From positions 1 through 9,431 of the forward strand of contig JASHTE010000302.1 in assembly GCA_030040695.1 (NCBI GenBank): DNA of 9,431 nucleotides, read 5' to 3'. The notes beneath the pieces were generated by a model. The model was not told where the DNA came from. It searched no databases and saw only the letters and a program-made list of their open reading frames with translations. Position 1 is the stretch's first letter; each line of letters starts with the position of its first letter. Source of the DNA: Vulcanimicrobiota bacterium (GTDB taxonomy: Bacteria; Vulcanimicrobiota; Vulcanimicrobiia; Vulcanimicrobiales; Vulcanimicrobiaceae). The translations under genes and the position numbers were made by a program. Of the stretch, positions 1-5,595 are shown piece by piece.

Positions 1-878
<878 letters not shown>

Positions 879-1088
879 ATGAACGATCGCATCGAGGAGC
901 TGCTCAAACTCATTGAAGTCGAACCCGACGCCCTTCGCGAGGCGGAGTTCCTTCAGGCGCAGACGATCCTCGACACACTCGTCGGAAAGACGATCACCTC
1001 CGCGATGATCGAGGAGCGGCGCATCGTTATCGGCACGTCCGACGGCAACAAGTACTTCTTTTACGGATTCTTAGGAAACCAATCCTAA
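879..1088 (+). CDS. Small conserved-looking hypothetical protein
   Basis: This encodes 69 residues with no domain I recognise. The N-terminal two thirds is acidic and predicted mostly helical (roughly 2-38); the rest looks like beta strands (RIVIGTSDGNKYFFYGFLG, 50-67), suggesting a small alpha/beta protein that may bind a partner. There is no signal peptide or membrane span. The frame also opens at a TTG at 864, but the ATG at 879 has GGAAGGG at 867-873, five bases upstream, and I prefer it. It faces the PilZ gene tail to tail, with only 11 bp between the stops. Its stop codon lies in a small hairpin (1069-1090). Function unknown. Confidence 0.75.
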   Translation: MNDRIEELLKLIEVEPDALREAEFLQAQTILDTLVGKTITSAMIEERRIVIGTSDGNKYFFYGFLGNQS

Positions 1089-1090
1089 GA
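1069..1090. terminator. Short hairpin at the convergent gene ends (possible weak terminator)
   Basis: TCTTAGGA (1069-1076) and TCCTAAGA (1083-1090) pair perfectly around a 6-base loop, spanning the stop codon of the plus-strand gene. The position between convergent genes suits a terminator, but the stem is A/T-rich and no U-tract follows on either strand, so intrinsic termination is doubtful. Confidence 0.3.
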
Positions 1091-1099
1091 TTGGCTGCG

Positions 1100-1447
1100 C
1101 TAGGCGACGGGAGCGTCGAGCGCTTTCTCGATCAGCGCCTGGTCTTCCGGCGCAATCTGCGTGAACGCGATGCCGTGCGCGTAACGCTTCGCCGTAGCAT
1201 CGAAAAATGAAAGGACGATGCGCCCGCGCGCGACGATCTCGCGCTCCACGCTGGGGAGCGTAAAGCGCAGCACGATCACTTGGCCCGCGGGTAAGTCGTC
1301 GCCCGTTGCAACGCGCATGCCTCCGGAGGATAGGTCGAGCGCCTCGCCCGTGAGCACGAGCTCCTGTCCCGGGAGAATCACCTTCGTCGAGAAATTAACG
1401 GCGGCTCTACGGAACCGACGGCGGCTTGGGTTTTCCTCGTTCGCCAC
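1100..1447 (-). CDS. PilZ-domain protein (probable c-di-GMP receptor)
   Basis: This is a 115-residue stand-alone PilZ domain, a beta-barrel module that binds cyclic di-GMP and passes the signal to motility, polysaccharide or secretion machinery. The two ligand motifs are present: the Arg-rich RRRFRR at 9-14 (RxxxR) and DLSSGG at 38-43 (D/NxSxxG), followed by a strand pattern through FFDATAKRYAHGIAF. No other output domain or membrane segment is present, so it probably acts through a protein partner. The start is GTG at 1445-1447, with a weak GAGAAGAG about nine bases upstream. It lies 36 bp below the YnbB-type gene on the same strand and may be the last gene of that transcript. No GGDEF or EAL protein lies in the window. 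Confidence 0.88.
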   Translation of the reverse strand: MANEENPSRRRFRRAAVNFSTKVILPGQELVLTGEALDLSSGGMRVATGDDLPAGQVIVLRFTLPSVEREIVARGRIVLSFFDATAKRYAHGIAFTQIAPEDQALIEKALDAPVA

Positions 1448-1483
1448 AGCGCAATGCTCTTCTCGTTTCGCTTCTCCGGACCT

Positions 1484-2740
1484 TTACCGTCGCTCTTCGG
1501 TGACGGCCCGAGCAGCGAAGAGCGCGCCGAGCACTCCGTGCGCAGTGCTGACGGCACCTTGCAGATAGACTTCGTACGGTGGGCGCAACGGCGCATCGCA
1601 GGAGAGCTCGATCGTCGCGCCGCCGACGAAGGCACCGCTCGACATGACGACCGGAACAGCGTAACCGGGTACCTCCCCCGGCTCGGGGCGGAAGCGCGCG
1701 TTCAGCGGCATCGCAGACTGCACGCCGTGCGCAAAGCGCAAGAGCAGCTCCCGGCTGCCGAGCCGGATCGCTTGAACGATGTCGCTGCGCGCGCTGCCGG
1801 GGGCCGGGTCGACCGAGAAACCAAGCTCCTCGAAGAGCGCCGCCGCGAAGTCGAGCGCGCGCAGACATTGCTCGACGACGAGCGGCGCCTGGAAGAGTCC
1901 CTGCACGAACGCTTTGCCGAAGCCGAGGCTCGGGCCGAGCCGGTCGCGCAAGCCCGGTGCGAAGAGACGCGTTGCAACGCGCTCGACCAGGTCGGCACGC
2001 CCGGCAACGTATCCGCCTCCCGGCGCGAGCGTGCCGCCGAGGTTCTTGATGAGGGAGCCCATCACGAGATCCGCGCCATCATGCGTCGGTTCTCGCGCTT
2101 CGACGAGCTCGCCGTAGCAGTCGTCGACGAGCACCGGCGTCTGCGACGAGGCGCCCTTAACCGCCGCAATCGCCGACGCGCAGGCGTCGACGGAGAGCGA
2201 AGGGCGGGGCGCGTAACCGCGCGAGCGTTGCATGAAAACTGCCGCCACCTCGTTGGCGCGCAGCGCTTCGCGCACGCTCGCGAGATCGACGCCGCTCGGG
2301 GCCAAAGGGATCTCGCGATAGCGCATTCCCTGCGCGACCAGCGAGCCCGGCGCATCGGCGATCGCATTACGCAGCGTGTCGTACGGCGCACCGGTGATCG
2401 AGAGCAACGTCTTACCTGGCGGAACGCACGCGGCGATCGCCGCCACGATGGCGTGCGTGCCGCTCACGATCGCGAGTCGGGCGAGCGCTCGCTCCGCGCC
2501 GAAGATCCGTGCAAGAAGCGACTCGTAGTGCGCGCGCGCAGCGTCGTCGTACCCGTACCCCGTCGTGCCCGCGAGGGCGGATTCGTCGACACCCTCCTCG
2601 AGAAAGGCCTGCAAGACGTTCGCAGCAACGATCTCCTGCGCAGGATAGCGCAGTTCGGCAACGCGCGCTTGCGCGCGAAGTGCCGCGTCGCGAACGGGAT
2701 CGCCGATCCCAAAACGAGCACAGAGGAGTTCGACGTTCAT
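1484..2740 (-). CDS. YnbB/methionine gamma-lyase family PLP-dependent enzyme ("aluminum resistance protein" family)
   Basis: This 418-residue protein matches the fold-type I PLP family typified by Bacillus YnbB (Pfam Met_gamma_lyase), of uncertain physiological substrate. Family landmarks appear in order: TTGYGYDD (59-66), VSGTHAI (92-98), GAPYDTL (117-123), QRSRGY (171-176), VDDCYGE (205-211) with the Asp that would hold the PLP ring nitrogen, GSLIKNLGG (228-236) with Lys232 as the expected Schiff-base lysine, and the C-terminal GATIELSCDAPLRPPY (374-389). Length is normal for the family. The frame is open far upstream to 3277, but the ATG at 2738-2740 overlaps the EIIC stop as ATGA and fits the family N-terminus. 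That overlap implies translational coupling. YnbB relatives often lie near lexA/hfq in Firmicutes, as I recall. The names methionine lyase and aluminum resistance should not be taken as activity assignments. Confidence 0.9.
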   Translation of the reverse strand: MNVELLCARFGIGDPVRDAALRAQARVAELRYPAQEIVAANVLQAFLEEGVDESALAGTTGYGYDDAARAHYESLLARIFGAERALARLAIVSGTHAIVAAIAACVPPGKTLLSITGAPYDTLRNAIADAPGSLVAQGMRYREIPLAPSGVDLASVREALRANEVAAVFMQRSRGYAPRPSLSVDACASAIAAVKGASSQTPVLVDDCYGELVEAREPTHDGADLVMGSLIKNLGGTLAPGGGYVAGRADLVERVATRLFAPGLRDRLGPSLGFGKAFVQGLFQAPLVVEQCLRALDFAAALFEELGFSVDPAPGSARSDIVQAIRLGSRELLLRFAHGVQSAMPLNARFRPEPGEVPGYAVPVVMSSGAFVGGATIELSCDAPLRPPYEVYLQGAVSTAHGVLGALFAARAVTEERR

Positions 2741-3921
2741 GCGAGCCGGCGCTCGTAGGCGCGCAGAAACGGCAGATAGATGAGGGCCGCTATCACGAGG
2801 TTGACGAGCAGGAGCAAGGGCGCGCGCGGGTCGAGCGTCGCAAGATACGTGGAGATCGGCGCGGGAACGAAGGGTGGAACGTAGAACGCCGGGCGCGCGA
2901 CGAAGCCGAGTGCGATCGCTGCATAGCTGACGGTCGCGACCACGAGCGGCGCGAGGAGAAACGGCACGGCGAAAAAGGGGTTGAGCACGACGGGCAGCCC
3001 GAAGAGGAGCGGCTCGTTCGCGTTCGCGAGCGCGGGCAGCAGCGCGATACGCCCGATCCGGCGCAGCCGCTGCAACCGCGAGATCGCAAGGAGCAGCGCG
3101 AGGGGCAACGTTGCGCCCGAGCCGCCGGGGAAGACGAAGAGAAAGAGCGAGCTCACGACGACGTGCGGCAAAGGCAGGTGCACGGCAAAGGCTGCGGTGT
3201 TCTCCATCTGCATCGTCAGATAGACGGGAGTCAATATCGCGGAGAGCATGGCCGAGCCATGGACGCCACAGAGCCACAACAGCATCTGCGCCGCAACGAT
3301 GAGAAGGAGCGCGACATAGGAGTCGCCGAGCCGCGCGAGCGGCTGGAGGGCAAGCGCAATCTCACGCGAGACGTCGACGTGCAACACGAAGACGATGATC
3401 GCGAGAGCACTCATCGTCGTCCCGAGCGCAGCAATCGAAGCAATGTCACCCTGAGCGAGGCGCAAAGCGCCGAGTCGAATGTGCGAGGGACGGACGAAAC
3501 GCCCGACAGCAAGCGCCGCGGCAACGACGCCCGACGCGAGGATCGCGAGGAATATGCCCGTCGGCCCGAGCTCTTGCAAGTACGCGAGACTCAGGCCAGG
3601 CGCTTGCGGAAGCATGATCGCAAAAGCGATCAGAGATGCGGGCAGGACGAGCGCGAGCGCATATCCCGTGCGGCGCGCAAGCGTTATTGGGAGCGCGATC
3701 GCGAGCACTACCGCCATGACGCCGAACGAGGGCAAGAGCGCGACCGAGACGCGGTGGACGAGCAGCCAAATCACCGCGAGGGAAATCAGAAGGCCGCCGA
3801 AACCCCACGGAAATGCATCGCGAACGGCAAGGAGAAACGGCGCGTCGGCGATCCGCGCGAGCGCCGATGCCGGGCTAGAGCCTTCGAACGACGGCTTCCA
3901 CGCGACCGATGATCTCGACAT
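2737..3921 (-). CDS. PTS EIIC-like sugar permease (lactose/cellobiose type)
   Basis: This is a 394-residue integral membrane protein with about ten hydrophobic segments. It resembles the membrane component (EIIC) of lactose/cellobiose phosphotransferase systems, which binds and translocates a sugar while EIIB phosphorylates it. Diagnostic stretches are HLVAIRDGF-like FLLAVRDAF (29-37), GVHGSAM (219-225) with the conserved His221, FPGGSGATLPL (264-274), and NANEPLLFGLPVVLNP (300-315) with the conserved Glu303. It is somewhat shorter than the usual 430-450 residues. No EIIA, EIIB, HPr or glycosidase gene lies nearby, so phosphorylation-coupled transport is unproven; it may act as a facilitator or on an unrelated substrate. 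The start ATG (3919-3921) lies inside lexA, a 47-bp overlap; no other usable start lies before the first family-conserved segment. It overlaps the next gene by 4 bp. Confidence 0.85.
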   Translation of the reverse strand: MSRSSVAWKPSFEGSSPASALARIADAPFLLAVRDAFPWGFGGLLISLAVIWLLVHRVSVALLPSFGVMAVVLAIALPITLARRTGYALALVLPASLIAFAIMLPQAPGLSLAYLQELGPTGIFLAILASGVVAAALAVGRFVRPSHIRLGALRLAQGDIASIAALGTTMSALAIIVFVLHVDVSREIALALQPLARLGDSYVALLLIVAAQMLLWLCGVHGSAMLSAILTPVYLTMQMENTAAFAVHLPLPHVVVSSLFLFVFPGGSGATLPLALLLAISRLQRLRRIGRIALLPALANANEPLLFGLPVVLNPFFAVPFLLAPLVVATVSYAAIALGFVARPAFYVPPFVPAPISTYLATLDPRAPLLLLVNLVIAALIYLPFLRAYERRLA

Positions 3922-4483
3922 CGCTCGCGTAGATTGGCTCCATTGCTCGATTCTCCGGCTGGAGACGAACGCGCCCCTGCTCTTTGAAGAAACGCTTCAC
4001 CGTAGCCTCGCCGTCGAGCATCGCGACGACGATCTCGCCGTTGCGCGCGTTCTTCTGCGGACGTACCATGATGAGGTCGCCGTCGAGGATTGCAGCGTCG
4101 ACCATCGAGTCGCCCTGCACTCGCAGCATGAACGCCTCCGACGCTCGAGGCACGAACTCGCCTGAGAGCACGAACTCGCCTTCGAGGTTCTCCTGCGCGG
4201 TAATCGGTGTGCCTGCGGCGACCTTTCCGACGATCGGCATCACCAGTGCCTCGGCAAGCGCATGAGAGCCGGAGGAGCGCAGAGCACGCGGCTTCGTCGG
4301 GTCACGGGAGATGAGACCCCGTTTCTCGAGCGCCTTGAGGTGCGCGTGGATCGTAGAGGAGGAAGAAAGCCCGACGCGCTCGCCGATCTCGCGGACAGAC
4401 GGCGGATAGCCCTGTTCAGCCGTGAACCGGCGGATGACCTCGAGGATCCGCTGCTGCCGCTCGGTTGCGGGCTTCTCGGTCAT
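3875..4483 (-). CDS. lexA: SOS repressor LexA
   Basis: LexA represses DNA-damage genes and cleaves itself when stimulated by RecA filaments on single-stranded DNA. The 202 residues hold an N-terminal winged helix-turn-helix (about 7-69; PPSVREIGERVGLSSSSTIH includes the recognition helix) and a C-terminal S24 peptidase domain. All self-cleavage parts are present: the Ala90-Gly91 bond in VGKVAAGTP, Ser126 in QGDSM and Lys163 in ATVKRFF, so it should be cleavable. I chose the ATG at 4481-4483 (MTEKPATERQ); an in-frame ATG at 4493-4495 would add four residues but overlaps the likely -10. Upstream lie a promoter with a perfect SOS box on its -35, so autoregulation is expected. It heads a chain with the EIIC and YnbB-type genes and is divergent from a LysM gene. 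Confidence 0.97.
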   Translation of the reverse strand: MTEKPATERQQRILEVIRRFTAEQGYPPSVREIGERVGLSSSSTIHAHLKALEKRGLISRDPTKPRALRSSGSHALAEALVMPIVGKVAAGTPITAQENLEGEFVLSGEFVPRASEAFMLRVQGDSMVDAAILDGDLIMVRPQKNARNGEIVVAMLDGEATVKRFFKEQGRVRLQPENRAMEPIYASDVEIIGRVEAVVRRL

Positions 4484-4490
4484 GGCCCCC

Positions 4491-4519
4491 ACCATAGCAC
4501 AAATGCCGGAGTAAGGCAA
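4491..4519 (-). promoter_or_regulatory. Predicted lexA promoter, possibly giving a leaderless mRNA
   Basis: On the minus strand TTGCCT (4514-4519) and TATGGT (4491-4496) are separated by exactly 17 bases. The -10 ends seven bases before the A of the lexA ATG at 4483, so transcription would begin at or next to the start codon. The SOS box at 4517-4530 overlaps the -35, a classic repression geometry. Promoter strength is a guess because -10 deviates from TATAAT. Confidence 0.6.
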
Positions 4520-4530
4520 ACGTACGTTCG
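4517..4530 (-). promoter_or_regulatory. SOS box (LexA operator), lexA side
   Basis: Read on the minus strand the sequence is CGAACGTACGTTTG, which fits the Gram-positive LexA consensus CGAACRNRYGTTYG at all 14 positions. It covers part of the predicted lexA -35, so bound LexA should block RNA polymerase. This supports autoregulation. Confidence 0.85.
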
Positions 4531-4532
4531 TG

Positions 4533-4546
4533 CGAACAGGGGTACG
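4533..4546 (+). promoter_or_regulatory. Probable weaker second SOS box
   Basis: CGAACAGGGGTACG matches the consensus CGAACRNRYGTTYG at 12 of 14 positions and sits 16 bp from the perfect box, centre to centre. The two half-sites between the boxes also form GTTCGTGCGAAC (4526-4537). Spacing of about one and a half helical turns puts the two boxes on opposite faces, so cooperative binding is uncertain. Confidence 0.45.
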
Positions 4547-4562
4547 AGGCCACCTCGACTGC

Positions 4563-4593
4563 TTGACAGGGATCGCTAGGGGCGTGCTAAAAT
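4563..4593 (+). promoter_or_regulatory. Predicted promoter of the LysM/YneA-like gene
   Basis: A perfect -35 TTGACA (4563-4568) precedes TAAAAT (4588-4593). The 19-base spacer is longer than ideal; CTAAAA at 4587 would give 18. The start of transcription would fall near 4600, directly in front of the SOS box at 4602-4615, which therefore lies over the initiation region. Confidence 0.6.
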
Positions 4594-4601
4594 CTAGTGG
4601 A

Positions 4602-4615
4602 CGAACAGGCGTTTG
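4602..4615 (+). promoter_or_regulatory. SOS box (LexA operator), LysM side
   Basis: CGAACAGGCGTTTG fits the consensus CGAACRNRYGTTYG at all 14 positions. It begins nine bases after the predicted -10 of the LysM gene, so it covers the transcription start and initial transcribed bases. LexA here would repress the LysM gene until DNA damage. Confidence 0.85.
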
Positions 4616-4641
4616 CCCCAAGATAGCGGAAAGGAGCCAGC

Positions 4642-4923
4642 GTGTATAGAGAGAGACGGGTCAGCCTGGCGCCGGCGATTGCGCTGGCCGCACTCAGCTT
4701 ATCGGTGACCCTTCCGGCACTCTCCAGCATCCGTCTCTACGCGGCCACGCCGGAGCGCTCGACCTTCGTCACGGTTCGGCCCGGCGATACGCTCTGGGCG
4801 ATCGCTGCCTCCCACACCTCCGCTAACGGCGACATCGAACAGACCGTCGACCGCATCAGCGCGGAGAACCATCTTGGATCCTCCTCACTCCAGCCGGGTG
4901 AAAGGCTGAGAATCCCTCTCTAG
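4642..4923 (+). CDS. YneA-like membrane-anchored LysM protein, probable SOS cell-division inhibitor
   Basis: This 93-residue protein has a short basic N-terminus (MYRERR), one hydrophobic segment (about 8-30) that would act as anchor or signal, and a LysM domain (about 41-92: TVRPGDTLWAIAA near the start and LQPGERLRIP at the end) that would bind peptidoglycan outside the inner membrane. This architecture and size match Bacillus YneA (about 105 residues), which delays division during the SOS response and is divergent from lexA. The same divergence and a perfect SOS box are present here. The start is GTG at 4642-4644 with AAAGGAG at 4630-4636, five bases upstream. A strong terminator follows 14 bp after the stop, so it is a single-gene transcript. 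A plain LysM wall protein is the alternative, but the operator favours an SOS role. I left the symbol empty because orthology was not tested. Confidence 0.82.
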   Translation: MYRERRVSLAPAIALAALSLSVTLPALSSIRLYAATPERSTFVTVRPGDTLWAIAASHTSANGDIEQTVDRISAENHLGSSSLQPGERLRIPL

Positions 4924-4937
4924 CCGCCGGGTGACGC

Positions 4938-4970
4938 AAAGGGCCGCGTGATACGCCGCGGCCCTTTTTT
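4938..4970 (+). terminator. Rho-independent terminator of the LysM gene
   Basis: GGGCCGCG (4941-4948) pairs perfectly with CGCGGCCC (4957-4964) around an 8-base loop, extended by AAA/TTT, and is followed by TTTTTT (4965-4970). It is 14 bp past the LysM stop. The minus-strand gene's stop codon lies within the T-run at 4969-4971, so the stem may also serve that gene, though its own U-tract is only three bases. Confidence 0.9.
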
Positions 4971-5178
4971 ATTCGGTCGTGATAATGATCACGCTGTGGT
5001 CGGAGTGCTCGTCGAGAAAGGCGAGGCCTTCCATCATCCACTGATCGAGCCCGGTGCCCGAATGGCGCGCTACCTCGCGCGCGACATGGGAACGCTCCTT
5101 CAGCCATATGAGCTCGGCTCGCGTCGTCGTCGGGTAGATCGCGACGTTGCAATCCTCGCAACGGTATGCATGCCGCAC
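4969..5178 (-). CDS. Small CxxC hypothetical protein
   Basis: This encodes 69 residues that I do not recognise. A CEDC motif (Cys7 and Cys10) near the N-terminus could be half of a zinc site or a redox pair; no second CxxC exists, although several His residues could complete a site. The remainder is mixed helix and strand and ends in the hydrophobic VIIITT. No signal or membrane segment is evident. The GTG start at 5176-5178 directly abuts the TAG stop of the coiled-coil gene (TAGGTG) and has no clear ribosome site of its own, so translation is probably coupled. Codon third positions look coding. It ends in the terminator shared with the LysM gene. Confidence 0.65.
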   Translation of the reverse strand: MRHAYRCEDCNVAIYPTTTRAELIWLKERSHVAREVARHSGTGLDQWMMEGLAFLDEHSDHSVIIITTE

Positions 5179-5469
5179 CTAGTGATGAAAAACGATCGCC
5201 AGCATGGTGGTCGCCCACGATGTTGCTATACCGCCCATCGTCCACATGAAACGCTGATCGATCTTGCCGTCGAGAAGTCTAAAGCCTTCATACATCTCAT
5301 GCTGCAGGCTCTCAAAGCGATGATCCATCGAGTCAAGGCGACGGTCGACTGAATCAAGGCGACGGTCGACTGAATCAAGGCGATGGTCGACTGAATCAAG
5401 GCGACGGTCGACTTGCTCATACGCCCCTTCGAGACGGCTCATGCGGCTTTCCATAGGCTGTGCGCTCAC
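5179..5469 (-). CDS. Coiled-coil protein with C-terminal membrane anchor
   Basis: The 96-residue product has a central heptad array (about 18-55, repeating VDRRLDS and VDHRLDS) that should form a parallel coiled coil and oligomerise, then a helical linker and a hydrophobic C-terminal segment (about 74-94, FMWTMGGIATSWATTMLAIV) that would insert in a membrane. The layout recalls small tail-anchored coiled-coil proteins such as phage XhlA-type proteins, but I cannot name a family. The frame is open back to 5532; I chose GTG at 5467-5469 because AGGAAG (5475-5480) sits five bases upstream, while the longer reading has no ribosome site. Four near-identical 21-bp repeats encode the heptads, one heptad per repeat. 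It is followed without gap by the CxxC gene. Confidence 0.7.
   Translation of the reverse strand: MSAQPMESRMSRLEGAYEQVDRRLDSVDHRLDSVDRRLDSVDRRLDSMDHRFESLQHEMYEGFRLLDGKIDQRFMWTMGGIATSWATTMLAIVFHH
5330..5413 (-). repeat. Four tandem 21-bp repeats encoding one heptad each
   Basis: Copies at 5330-5350, 5351-5371, 5372-5392 and 5393-5413 differ at one or two positions each (core AAGGCGACGGTCGACT on the plus strand). A degenerate fifth copy precedes at about 5309-5329. There are no spacers, so it is not a CRISPR array. The 21-bp period keeps the frame and adds exactly seven residues, so copy number could vary between strains without breaking the gene. Confidence 0.9.
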
Positions 5470-5530
5470 CCGCTCTTCCTTTCCGTGGAGTATATCACAC
5501 GCAACCATCACTGCGACGAGCGGAGATGAC

Positions 5531-5558
5531 AAGGCCCCGGGCAGTTGCCCGGGGCCTT
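5531..5558. terminator. Strong GC hairpin between the receptor and coiled-coil genes
   Basis: AAGGCCCCGGGCA (5531-5543) and TGCCCGGGGCCTT (5546-5558) are perfect reverse complements with two bases between them; the real loop must be slightly larger. It lies 38 bp past the receptor stop on the minus strand and is the best candidate for ending that transcript, but no U-tract follows on the minus strand. It may instead stop 3' exonucleases or act as an incomplete attenuator. The palindrome CTAAGCTTAG (5590-5599) overlaps the receptor stop. Confidence 0.55.
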
Positions 5559-5595
5559 CGTCGTTGTGCCTTTCCGTTAAGGCTCTACGCTAAGC

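Noticed and set aside
1454..2758. A 434-codon plus-strand frame opposite the YnbB-type gene
   Set aside because: It is Arg/Glu-rich with no domain, caused by the GC bias of the antisense strand; the minus strand carries clear PLP-enzyme motifs.
2741..3277. A 179-residue N-terminal extension of the YnbB-type enzyme
   Set aside because: The extension is Arg/Ala-rich shadow of the EIIC gene; the ATGA overlap at 2737-2740 and family N-terminus favour the short form.
2509..3912. A 467-codon plus-strand frame opposite the EIIC gene
   Set aside because: Very high Arg, Glu and Asp with no plausible fold; it mirrors a hydrophobic membrane protein that matches EIIC.
5330..5413. Short tandem repeats as a CRISPR array
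   Set aside because: Units are directly contiguous, have no spacers, and lie in a coding frame encoding heptads.
5470..5532. N-terminal 21-residue extension of the coiled-coil protein
   Set aside because: No ribosome site precedes it, and the extension would begin in the foot of the GC hairpin; the GTG at 5467-5469 has AGGAAG at good spacing.
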